Made by a program: the position numbers and the translations under genes. Below are positions 1-7,947 of a stretch of DNA of 64,000 nucleotides, in pieces. Position 1 is the stretch's first letter; each line of letters starts with the position of its first letter. Source of the stretch: Firmicutes bacterium UBA5389 (GTDB lineage Bacteria; Bacillota; DTU025); NCBI GenBank assembly GCA_002409965.1, contig DHON01000105.1, positions 26,657 to 90,656 on the forward strand. The letters run 5' to 3'. The notes beneath the pieces were generated by a model, which was not told the origin of the DNA, made no database searches, and saw only the letters and a list, made by a program, of their open reading frames with translations.

Positions 1-1263
1 GAGAACCAGAAGTTCGTTCTTCACAGCAGCCCTCTCACTGAGAGTGCGGTTGAAACTCACTCGATCGGCCTCCAACGAGGCTAGCGCCCGATTCAACGCA
101 TCGTGAGCCGCTGCCACACCGATAGAGTCGTCATACACCATCTTCCCGAAAGGACTATTGATCTTCGCTGTGACAGCATCGTTGTGAGCAGCGACCGCAG
201 TGTTGTAGTCACTGAGCCGCTCCAGTACACAGCCACATGATTGTAGGTCACGGTAAACCTGATATGTACCGGTCACCGCTTCAGGAATCAGCAACCGCTC
301 AAGCTCACCCGTGAACTCGTCAACATCACGGTTCAGAATACGCTCGATACGTCCGAGAGCTTCGACTCGGTACTCATCCCTTATCGGCTGAAGGCATTTA
401 TCGCAGACAGTATGCTTCGGATCAGAAAGAAGCGCTCTCGCGCTGGTTATGACCGTAACCCCAAATAGGTCCAGCAGACTCTGTTCTCTGTCCGTCAATT
501 GCGGTCTCTCAACTACCTTATCAAGAAGCAGTCTTGCCCTCTCGATGACATCATTGACAGCAGGCACTAGTGCGACTCCTGTGGCAATCGGCGTTGATGC
601 GGCACTGACTGCGAGGTACTGCGGAAGCCGGCGACTCAACTCACCATGGAGATCTGCCGGAGACCCCGTCGAGGGCATCTTCCCAATTCTTCCGATCTCA
701 GCATCGGTAACCGAGAGATTCTGTCTCTGCCCCTTGATCCTTGAGCCAACGTCAGCCCATCCATTGGCTTCGCGAAGTCTGCTGTGAATCTGCGCGAGCC
801 AGTAGTCTGGCGAGTTGACGTCACTCTTGTTCGTGAATCGCACGCATGCAGTCTCCTGATTGGACACCTCCGCTACCATGGCCTCGATGAGCTTCTCTGT
901 CTCTGCGATTTGGTCCTCTATAGCTACCTGCTCGCCAAAGAGCACAATCGCGTCCAGTCCCGAGCCTTTGACCTTTACACGAGACGAGACGTATTCTTCA
1001 TCGAACACAAGGATCTTCTCGGGTTTCGCCGTAGAAGCGGCTCCGAGGCGAAGAGTGCCCATCATGGGCTCCAGTGTGACGGTTCGAGGATTGGCCGCAT
1101 CCCTGTACTCGCGGAAACCCTGCGCAATCGTGCTTTTCCCGCTTCCGTTCTTCCCATACACAAGGGCTACACGTTTGCGCTTGTGTGACTTTGAATCCTC
1201 CGGAAACAGCTCTAGTGACGTAGTGCTAGAGAAATAGGCAGAGGATATGGTCACTCCTGTCAT
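1..1263 (-). CDS. AAA ATPase with CxxC coiled-coil motif, RloC/PrrC-like (3' end off the window)
   Basis: Open for 421 codons from ATG at 1263 to the window edge with no stop, so the C-terminus is missing. A Walker A motif GKNGSGKST lies at residues 37-45, very near the N-terminus, followed by charged helical sequence and a CDKC motif at residues 287-290 inside a probable coiled coil. Walker A close to the N-terminus plus a zinc-hook-like CxxC is the layout of the AAA_13 group, which includes the anticodon nucleases PrrC and RloC. The nuclease part of those proteins would be C-terminal and cannot be seen, so the tRNA-cleavage role is only inferred. It is the outermost gene of a run of defence-type genes. 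It could instead be a generic SMC-like AAA_13 ATPase. Confidence 0.7.
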   Translation of the reverse strand, partial: MTGVTISSAYFSSTTSLELFPEDSKSHKRKRVALVYGKNGSGKSTIAQGFREYRDAANPRTVTLEPMMGTLRLGAASTAKPEKILVFDEEYVSSRVKVKGSGLDAIVLFGEQVAIEDQIAETEKLIEAMVAEVSNQETACVRFTNKSDVNSPDYWLAQIHSRLREANGWADVGSRIKGQRQNLSVTDAEIGRIGKMPSTGSPADLHGELSRRLPQYLAVSAASTPIATGVALVPAVNDVIERARLLLDKVVERPQLTDREQSLLDLFGVTVITSARALLSDPKHTVCDKCLQPIRDEYRVEALGRIERILNRDVDEFTGELERLLIPEAVTGTYQVYRDLQSCGCVLERLSDYNTAVAAHNDAVTAKINSPFGKMVYDDSIGVAAAHDALNRALASLEADRVSFNRTLSERAAVKNELLVL

Positions 1264-1796
1264 GCTCCCAATCGTGGTCACCACGATGACCCCCTACTAC
1301 CCGCGTTTTCGACTGTCTATCCACACCTCACTAATGGTCCGTTAATGGTCTGTTCCATCTGCCTGCGATCCAGCCGCTGCACTGCCCTGGGATTGGGCCA
1401 CGGGACGCGCCTCTGGAATGCTCAGTACTCCCCAGTGGAGTGCTCTCGCCCGTAGAATCACTCCCGCACTGCCTCCTCCAGCATCCCCGCGACATACTCC
1501 ACCTCGTGCGCGGTGATCTTGTTGCGTTGCTCAGGACATGTGTCCACAGAACCCCGCGTTCCGGCTTCCCGTCGATCGAAAGCTTCCAGATCACGGTTTC
1601 TCAGTGCCCAGCCTAATCGCTCAAGGATGCGAACCGAGTCCCTTTCGCCCCCCAGACTGCGCGGAGGGGCCAAACACGTTGTGCGCGTTACCGGTATATC
1701 GGATCGTGCATACCCCGGCAGACGCAACGATGCACCGAGTATGCACGGTTGCGGCGATCCGGCCTCTCCCCAGATTCGATGCCTGGTTCAACGTCA
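1264..1796. other. Gene-free stretch with a DegT scrap
   Basis: About 530 bases lie between the AAA gene and the VasI-like pseudogene. A short tandem repeat (taatggtc spaced by three bases) sits at about 1331-1350. The only recognisable coding trace is the aminotransferase tail at 1458-1520, listed separately. Other open frames here look non-coding. Confidence 0.5.
1458..1520 (-). pseudogene. Remnant of the C-terminus of a DegT/DnrJ/EryC1 aminotransferase
   Basis: The last 20 codons before a TGA read KIT-HEVEYVAGMLEEA. This closely resembles the tail of the DegT-family gene at 4346-5356 (RITEEEVEYVAGVLEGA). No DegT homology was seen upstream in any frame, so only the 3' end of a second, diverged copy is left. 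It is a scar of a deleted sugar aminotransferase gene. The match is short and could be tested by a protein profile search. Confidence 0.5.
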
Positions 1797-2327
1797 TTAC
1801 TTTGCACCGCTGAGGCCGCGCATTTTGCTGATGGCAGCAGATGATCCTGCCAGGGAGAACTTGAAGTAGACCATCCCCTCACCGAACCAGTTCAACTCAA
1901 GCGGCATGGTGTCAGATCCGGCGATCCTCGAGATCGCTGACTTGCCGTCTGAAAAGTGGAGGAACTCAGAACCCCAGTCTTGACTCAGGGTAACGCTCTC
2001 CACCTTGTCATTCCACCTGATCCTGGTTTGGATGAGGTTGTACCCATTCTTGATCGTCGTGTTCACGATATTGGGTGCGTTGCTGAAAGCGATGTAAGCC
2101 CATTCGCTCTTGCCATCACAACCTACGTTCAGCATCGCCGTCGTATCATGGTACGGAAAACTCATCTTCTCAACCGAAGCGGTGGCAGGGGAATGAGCGT
2201 AGTAGCTCTTCGCACCGGTCATCGGATCCTCCGAAACCGAGTTCGTTCATTGCGCCGCCGCAGACACACCGAGTGTCAGCATGAGAACGATGATCATCAC
2301 GCCCGTGCAAATACGCCTCATATTCAT
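1797..2327 (-). pseudogene. Secreted VasI-like/IalB-like protein interrupted by an in-frame TGA
   Basis: ATG at 2327 is preceded by AGGAGGG at good spacing and begins a clear signal peptide (MNMRRICTG, then a hydrophobic stretch ending SAAAQ). A TGA follows at 2247-2249. The same frame then continues without a stop for about 150 codons to 1797. The continuation (SEDPMTG, NVGCDGK, YIAFS, then RIRWND and a C-terminal hydrophobic turn) resembles the small periplasmic or secreted VasI/DUF-type family whose members begin W-x-V-S-x-D-P-M-T. A TGG to TGA change would explain the stop. I call it a recent nonsense pseudogene; readthrough is possible but unsupported. The family assignment is tentative. 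Confidence 0.55.
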
Positions 2328-2651
2328 GTGATTCCCTCCTATTTCGAATAGCCGAACGAACTCGGCGTCAAGCTTACCGAAAAGCTGCCCTGTCCGCTCT
2401 GTATGCGTTTCCGCAAACTGAGAAGCCTCCAGTGCTGCCGAGTGAGCTGTACACAAAGCCTATAACAGGGCCCTATGGCGAAGACCTGCAGGCGTCGCAC
2501 CAAGCGGCGCTCTTGGCGCGGTACGGTCACCGACTCGTTCGGGCGGTGACTCCGTGTCGCGGGCCAACAGTCACAGAGCAGTCGATCCTTGTACCAGCGG
2601 CGCCGTCCTCGGCTTGATAGGGCTTGGAGTCGGTCTGCCTGTTAGGCGTCT
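2328..2651. other. Intergenic stretch, nothing recognised
   Basis: About 320 bases between two minus-strand genes. The short open frames in both strands show no recognisable motif. The only functional element seen is the ribosome binding site of the VasI-like gene at its left edge. Confidence 0.4.
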
Positions 2652-3725
2652 TCAGCGAGACTTGACCATCTTTATCCACTCGACCGATACCATTGGAATA
2701 GTCCGGGTAGCACCGAAGATCGTCGTGTATGAACACGGCTGCAGAATGGTTCCTGCGAAGTCGATGATGTCCTCCTCGACCAGACGAGTGCCTGCAGCTT
2801 CCCCATCATCGTCGATTACGATGAACATGTCGTCCTCAGTGTACGATCCGAAGTAGCCCTTGCCCATCGCAACTCGGTAGGAGCCATCCCCGACGTCCTG
2901 AAGCACCTCTCCCTGGCACCGAAGAGTCTTGCCTACGTAGTCCTCTGGTCTGCGAAGCAAGTCACCGTATGATTGCGATGACGAAGCCAGCAGCTTCTTG
3001 CGCCGTTCTGCGGCAAGCTCCTCCTTGTGCTTCGCGACCGCATCTAGTTTGGCAAGGGTTAGTCTCCTGATCTCAGCGTCTACCTCAAGTATGTTTCGTT
3101 CGAGCAGTAGCGCGTCCTTGGCTGAGCGGAGGTCGCGCTCCGGTTCAGACGTGTCTGTATTCCAGCTGGGCTTCATACCGAAGCGCCGCCTTGCGGCAGA
3201 CACTATCGGCTGATCATGGATATCCATCAGAGAGGCGGCTAGACTGTCGCATAGCTCCTTATCCGAGCTGTCGGCCAATGACTCGGAGATCTCTTGTATT
3301 CTCCTGATGCGAGCGAGAAGATCATCTGCAGATGTGTCGGTACCGACACAAGCCAGCTCTCTTGCTTCCTCGACCCGCAGTGAGGCCTGCTCTTTCTCTA
3401 CGAGCGGCCCAAGCCTTTCGATCTCCGCCATTACGTCTGCCTTCAGCTGGCCTCCCAGCAGTACGGAGACCTCCTTGAGCTTAGCAGTATGAGCTGCATA
3501 TCCCGAGCTAGGGCGACTGGCGAGGAGCCGTCTGGCCTCTGCCGCGGCCTCGCGGTTACCGGCGGTCAAGGCCAGCGCAACGAGGAGGAAGAGAAGCGAC
3601 ACCAACAGCACGAGCCAGGCAAGCCAACGACGACGAATCCTGAGGGATGGAAGCACTCTACCTCGTATGTTGGCAATCGCCACATACAGACCCACTGCGC
3701 CCAGTAACCAGAAAGGTGCGCTCAC
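2652..3725 (-). CDS. Membrane protein with two N-terminal TM segments, a helical middle and a C-terminal OB-like domain
   Basis: I chose the GTG at 3725 because GAGGAG lies 10 bases before it and the first membrane segment then starts at the N-terminus; the frame is open up to a TTG at 3857. Two hydrophobic helices (near FWLLGAVGLYVAIANI and WLVLLVSLLFLLVALAL) are followed by about 200 charged, coiled-coil-like residues. The C-terminal third has the pattern YGDLLRRPEDYVGKTLRCQGEVLQ, typical of tRNA_anti-like OB folds, and ends in several beta strands with acidic loops. The product is probably anchored in the membrane with the OB domain in the cytoplasm. No function is known to me. Its place among defence genes makes an effector or sensor role conceivable. 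Confidence 0.6.
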   Translation of the reverse strand: MSAPFWLLGAVGLYVAIANIRGRVLPSLRIRRRWLAWLVLLVSLLFLLVALALTAGNREAAAEARRLLASRPSSGYAAHTAKLKEVSVLLGGQLKADVMAEIERLGPLVEKEQASLRVEEARELACVGTDTSADDLLARIRRIQEISESLADSSDKELCDSLAASLMDIHDQPIVSAARRRFGMKPSWNTDTSEPERDLRSAKDALLLERNILEVDAEIRRLTLAKLDAVAKHKEELAAERRKKLLASSSQSYGDLLRRPEDYVGKTLRCQGEVLQDVGDGSYRVAMGKGYFGSYTEDDMFIVIDDDGEAAGTRLVEEDIIDFAGTILQPCSYTTIFGATRTIPMVSVEWIKMVKSR

Positions 3726-4345
3726 CTGCGCATCACTCCTCATACGTACTCTGGTTGTCGTGTCTCCGACTACAACTCGGGCAGCCAACATAGTTCGTTT
3801 CTCTTTGGCCCTCGGCTTCAGTAGGGACACGCCGAAAACGCAGAGCCTTGACAACAAGCTGGTGAATAGGGAAACAGCCCACTGTGCGGCAATTGAGTCG
3901 TAGGGGAGCAGTGGCAGTGATCACGTGCTTGAACAGTGCAGAGCTGTTATGAAGCAGCAGTTAATTGCATGAAGGGTGGGATGATGAGTTCGTTAACTGA
4001 CTCGTTTACAGTATTCGCTAGTCGCTTCGCTTTTCCTCTGCAATCATCGGGGATGCATGAGGGAAGAGACCATTCTGTAGGGGCTGCACGACCGGGTGCG
4101 CGCCGCACATTCTCGATTGTCATTCACAGCCGACGCCGGCATCTTCGAACGTGATGCCGTCATCCATCTCCGCCTGACCGTTGAAGATGTCCGCGAGACC
4201 GCCGCCATGTCCGCGCCGAAGCATGCACTCCCGAGCCCTCAGCCCTTCAGCTGTGAAACGGTCGGCCTAGTACAGCCTACGGGCGGCGGACTCCCTGCCC
4301 GCCGCCCCGCCGCGAACCGCCTAGCGCAGTCTGATGCGTGGCCTC
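3726..4345. other. Gene-free stretch with one strong hairpin
   Basis: About 620 bases without a gene I can support. A perfect 9-bp inverted repeat (GGGCGGCGG / CCGCCGCCC) spans 4281-4307, just downstream of the minus-strand aminotransferase stop. No T-run follows on either strand, so it is not a standard intrinsic terminator. The rest has no recognisable coding signal. Confidence 0.4.
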
Positions 4346-5356
4346 CTATCCCCGCTCCCCGAGCGCCCCCTCCAACACCCCCGCAACGTACTCGACCTCT
4401 TCCTCTGTAATCCTGTTATGGAACGGTATCGCCACACTCGTCCGCCCCACCGCCTCCATCACCGGGAAGTCGCCCTCCCTGTACCCGAACCGCTCGCGGT
4501 AGAACGGCTGCAGATGAATGGGCGTGAAGTAAGGCCGGCACCCGATCCCCGCCTCCTGGAACCGCTGCATCACCCGGTCTCTCACCGCCTGCTGCGCCTC
4601 GGCCCCGGCCTCCTCGCACCCAACCCGGATCACATAGACGAACCAGCTCATGAAGTCTACCTCCGGCGCCACCCGCGGCACCCAGACCCCCTCTATCCTC
4701 AACAGCCGCTCGCGCCACATCTGGGCCACCCGCGCCCGCTTCTCGAGGATCTCCCCGATCCGCCCCATCTGCACCACGCCCAGCGCCGCCGACATCTCAT
4801 CGATCCGGTAGTTGTAGCCCAGCCTTTCATGCGCTAGCCACACCCCTGCCTCGCCCCTGCCCTGGTTCCGCATGCTGTTGCATAGCGCGGCGATGCGGTC
4901 GTCGTCGGTGACGATCATCCCGCCCTCGCCCGTGGTTATCTGCTTGTTGGGGTAGAACGCGAACACAGCGGCGTCCGCGAAGTCCGGTCCGCCGGCTTTC
5001 TTCCCATTGTAGACCGACCCCAGCGACTCGCACGAGTCCTCTATGAACACAAGACCATGCTTCCGCGCGATATCGCGTATCTCATCTAGACGTGCCGGCT
5101 GCCCGAACGCATCCACCGCCAGTACCGCCCTCGCCCTCGGCGTGATGGCCTGCTCAATGAGGTCGGCGTCCATGTTCGCCGTGTCGGGCTCGATGTCGAC
5201 AAACACCGGCTTGGCTTTCTCATACAGGATGCAGTTGCTCGATGCGATGAAACTGAACGGCGTGGTGATTACCTCATCACCGTCAGAGATGCCGTACGCC
5301 CGGATCAGCAGGTGAAGACCGCTAGTGCCGCTGTTCACCGCCATGCAAACATACAT
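4346..5356 (-). CDS. DegT/DnrJ/EryC1 (AHBA synthase) family aminotransferase, N-terminally truncated
   Basis: PLP-dependent sugar aminotransferase. The frame shows AVNSGTSGLHL, GDEVITTPFSFIASSN, the VFIEDSCES aspartate, and FYPNKQITTGEGG with the PLP-binding lysine, and it ends with VEYVAGVLEGAL. Family members usually have about 40 more residues before the NSGT motif. Here homology fades around codons reading AEAFVER just upstream, and an in-frame stop lies further up. The first ATG (5356) lacks a ribosome binding site. The gene therefore looks 5'-truncated at a junction with the small ORF at 5335-5586 and is probably inactive. A sugar aminotransferase inside a defence island suggests that the island replaced polysaccharide genes. 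Confidence 0.75.
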   Translation of the reverse strand: MYVCMAVNSGTSGLHLLIRAYGISDGDEVITTPFSFIASSNCILYEKAKPVFVDIEPDTANMDADLIEQAITPRARAVLAVDAFGQPARLDEIRDIARKHGLVFIEDSCESLGSVYNGKKAGGPDFADAAVFAFYPNKQITTGEGGMIVTDDDRIAALCNSMRNQGRGEAGVWLAHERLGYNYRIDEMSAALGVVQMGRIGEILEKRARVAQMWRERLLRIEGVWVPRVAPEVDFMSWFVYVIRVGCEEAGAEAQQAVRDRVMQRFQEAGIGCRPYFTPIHLQPFYRERFGYREGDFPVMEAVGRTSVAIPFHNRITEEEVEYVAGVLEGALGERG

Positions 5357-5586
5357 GAGTTGTCTTTCGACGAACGCTTCGGCATGCTGGTTGACCGGGA
5401 ATGGGCTTGTCGGCAGGACAGGCGACTGACCCGCCTGCTCTCGGAACCACCGGATTCTTTGGCCCGGAACAGGCGGGCGATTTCATCGGAATACGCAGCC
5501 AACTCAAACGGGGCCGCGTTCAGTGAATTCTCCCACTGAGAATCCGGCACCAAGAACAGCAATGGGAAGTGGAGCGTACTAGCCAT
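5335..5586 (-). CDS. Short ORF following the HEPN gene, probably a truncated gene
   Basis: ATG at 5586 has GGGAGGG 5 bases upstream and starts 11 bases after the HEPN gene stop, so translation is likely. The first 45 or so residues (MASTLHFPLLFLVPDSQW, then ELAAYSDEIARLFRAK) look like real protein. The last 35 residues become Ser/Arg-rich and overlap DNA whose other frame reads as DegT aminotransferase. The simplest reading is the 5' end of a HEPN-partner gene cut by a recombination junction near 5450. Its product is not recognised. Confidence 0.35.
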   Translation of the reverse strand: MASTLHFPLLFLVPDSQWENSLNAAPFELAAYSDEIARLFRAKESGGSESRRVSRLSCRQAHSRSTSMPKRSSKDNSCMFAWR

Positions 5587-5597
5587 CGGAGCCCTCC

Positions 5598-6191
5598 CTA
5601 GTACGGTGCACGACTCTCTATCTCGCGCGCGAGCTTTACAAGGTCATCCAAAATGGCCTCCAGACGTCCCTGTGTCTTGAGCCAGCTACCCGCACTGGCG
5701 ATTCTCTGTCGTTCGGTGGCCTTGAGTGCCGCCTTCTTGGCGACACTGCTCTCGTGGGCTGAGAGATTGCGCAATGTGAATAGTAGCTCCAGGCTACGCT
5801 TATGCTCACGGCTTTTGCAGGCTCGCACTAGGTAATGATCCTCAGGCAGGTACTCCCTGAGTCTGCTGATAAGCCCATCGCGGCCCCTAAAGTCGAAATA
5901 CCGATTCCCCACAATGAGGTACCTACACACCTCGTCTGTGAGGTGTCTAGGCAATTCGATGCCCAGAACCGATCCCAGTACTGACGTATCGTTGTTGATG
6001 GCTCCTACCAATGCGCTGAGAATGAGGCGCTCAAATGACACATTGGCCTTGATCACGGCGCACTCATATATCCATGATGTAAACTCATCCGCAGAGGTAG
6101 AGAATGATGCGCTATCCACGAACTTACCAATCCGCTCCATCTCCGCGATGAACAACGACGCAGCTAGCCTAACGCTTTTCTTTCTGGCCAT
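5598..6191 (-). CDS. HEPN-domain protein with RN-x3-H RNase motif
   Basis: Start chosen at ATG 6191, with GGGGTGG 8 bases upstream; an ATG at 6224 in the same frame has no ribosome binding site. The 197-residue product is nearly all helical, and near residues 141-146 it carries LRNLSAHES, matching the R-x4-6-H signature of HEPN ribonucleases such as the RiboL-PSP-HEPN and MAE_28990-type groups. Such proteins cleave RNA in toxin-antitoxin, abortive infection and other anti-phage systems. No antitoxin was recognised next to it. The following short ORF may be the stump of a partner. The fold assignment rests on the motif and helical composition only. Confidence 0.6.
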   Translation of the reverse strand: MARKKSVRLAASLFIAEMERIGKFVDSASFSTSADEFTSWIYECAVIKANVSFERLILSALVGAINNDTSVLGSVLGIELPRHLTDEVCRYLIVGNRYFDFRGRDGLISRLREYLPEDHYLVRACKSREHKRSLELLFTLRNLSAHESSVAKKAALKATERQRIASAGSWLKTQGRLEAILDDLVKLAREIESRAPY

Positions 6192-6641
6192 ACGATCAAC
6201 CACCCCACGCAGCCTGCGAGTCATGGGTCAATCTACGCTAGTTCATCTATTACATATGGAAACGAAGCTTGTCCCATCTACAGGCTGGAGCATTCTGCGT
6301 CTGAGCCTGGCAGCCATAGTACTCGCGTCCAGCTACCAGACTCCCTGTCGGTCTCTGGCGTAGGCGCTACTGCCGTTGCAGTAGTCTCGCATATCACGTC
6401 ATAGCGGCTCACGCCGCTGTAGAGCTGGCTAGGGCGAAATGGCCCGGAGATGCGCCAACCGCCGATCACATTATTCCCTCTGTCTTTGCTCGTTCTTCTC
6501 GTGGCTGGGCACGCGTTCCGCTGGCCCCTTCGTGTCATGCGCTAGAGACCATGCAAGACGCAGATAGCTAGCATGGTCACGCTCACCTCCGTTGTTAGCC
6601 ACCTGCGCTTCGCGACCCGCCCTGGCCTAGCACGCTGCGCA
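6192..6641. other. Gene-free stretch with two adjacent perfect hairpins
   Basis: About 450 bases with no supported gene. Two inverted repeats lie close together: CTACTGC-cgtt-GCAGTAG at 6367-6384 and AGCGGC-tcac-GCCGCT at 6403-6418. Neither has a T-run. They could belong to a small RNA or to an old element end. An 86-codon minus-strand frame crosses the region but has no recognisable motif. Confidence 0.35.
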
Positions 6642-6815
6642 CTAATTCCGCCTTCTGGCGTCGCAAGCTGATGCTTCTGCACTATCGGCACCAGGCTTCG
6701 GCCCATGCGCCTCTTCGACAACCTTCTCTGCGTCCTCGCGGCTGATGAAGCCGCCAGCGGCTATGTGATCCATCTCCAATTCGCGGACCTTGCGCTCCCA
6801 CTCCTGAAGTGTCAT
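6642..6815 (-). CDS. Small acidic/basic protein of unknown function (57 aa)
   Basis: ATG at 6815 is preceded by GAGG with 8-base spacing, which singles out this start from a longer open frame (to 7001). The product is MTLQEWERKVRELEMDH followed by a segment with FISREDAEKVVEEAHG, so it is helical and charged with a polar tail. It resembles no family I can name. It could be a small antitoxin or regulator, but the sequence does not show this. Confidence 0.4.
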   Translation of the reverse strand: MTLQEWERKVRELEMDHIAAGGFISREDAEKVVEEAHGPKPGADSAEASACDARRRN

Positions 6816-7148
6816 CTTCCTCACCTCTGCACTGGGTTCCACATCACCTTCGGGTTTCAAGCGTGAATCGTGTACTGCAACTAGTATTCGACGATCTCTC
6901 AGTCTTCCCCTTGTGTTTGCGCGCAACGATAGTGTCTCATTATCCTGTGCGTCACGAATCATGGCAAATGGACAGGGACCCTCCTTTGGCATCCTTCGCA
7001 TTCAGCCGCAGGCCGATTTCCCCGATGAACTCGGACGGGGCCCTGGTGGCCATCAGCATCCACGTTGCGTTGCCGAGCCAAGCGACCCGAGTCAACTTCC
7101 AGGATGCCTCTGATCTTGCTGGTCGTCCGGCACTCAACTGCTAACCCG
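6816..7148. other. Intergenic stretch, nothing recognised
   Basis: About 330 bases between the small gene and the frameshifted nuclease. Several short open frames overlap on both strands, none with a ribosome binding site and recognisable motif together. Confidence 0.35.
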
Positions 7149-7917
7149 CTACTGGCTCAGCGGCCCGATCCTGCTGGCGTCGATCGGCAGGGATGTCAGG
7201 TACATGATCGGGACGTGCGTGTTTGTCACTAGTCTATGACCGATGTCGGCAGGATCTGGCGCGAATCCGGCAATGCGTCCAAGGCCCCTGGGATCGGCCT
7301 TTATCCATTCGACTCGCCGGATGTGTCTGTCGAGCTCGTCTTTGGCTTCGCCTTGGAAGCGGCGGCAGATCTCGGCCACCTCGGCTGCGGTCCGCGCGAG
7401 CTGCAGACGCTTGCATTCGGTGAGCCGGATCTCTGCGGTTGGCCGCCATGCCAGGACATCGACATCGCCGAGTTCTGACGGGCCGCACAGTTCGGTCATC
7501 TGTACTCCGGTGCGCGTATGCCATCCGTCTTTCTCTAGTTGCTCAGCAGCTGATTGGGCAAACGCATGGCCTCGCTCGCTGTTGACTGCCCCGATATACT
7601 TTGCCATCTCCTTGGACACGAAGAACTCCTGCGGCAACAGATCTGCCTATCAGGTAAGCCACCCTAGCTCTCACCATGCCAGCTCCGAAGAACACTTTGT
7701 CGCCATCGCGCTCTCCGAAAACTAGAGTGGTGTACTCGCCATTGGTACGCAAGTAGATCCTGGGCTCGATCAAGCCGCCGTTGATTGCATCAGAATCCAT
7801 CGCAGCCTCGATGAGTAGCGCCGCGTTGGCCAGTAGTTCATCCAAGTCCCACCGTGAGAGCTGGCGACCACCCACCACTTCTGGTTCGCTTGCCACTAAC
7901 GACATGGGCCATTCCAT
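7149..7917 (-). pseudogene. PD-(D/E)xK nuclease-like gene broken by a frameshift
   Basis: Two minus-strand frames join end to end. Codons from 7917 encode about 90 residues (ELLANAALLIEAAMDS, YTTLVFGERDGDKVFFGAG, RARVAYLIGR). The sense then continues in another frame as PQEFFVSKEMAKYIGAVNS and a segment with GDVDVLAWRP and RLTECKRLQL, ending at 7149. The D-x-D followed by E-C-K is the PD-(D/E)xK nuclease pattern. The switch of frame is near 7630-7645, so one indel splits a gene of about 255 codons. It directly follows the DUF3732 ATPase gene (30 bases away) and may once have been part of that operon. A sequencing error is the alternative. Confidence 0.5.
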
Positions 7918-7947
7918 CTCCTAACTCAGAGAGCGACCACATGCCGT

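Noticed and set aside
3733..3924. 63-codon minus-strand frame ahead of the OB-domain membrane protein
   Set aside because: It ends next to the ribosome binding site of that gene but has no start signal and no recognisable sequence.
4334..4837. 167-codon plus-strand open frame
   Set aside because: Antisense to the DegT aminotransferase; Pro/His/Arg-rich and without motif.
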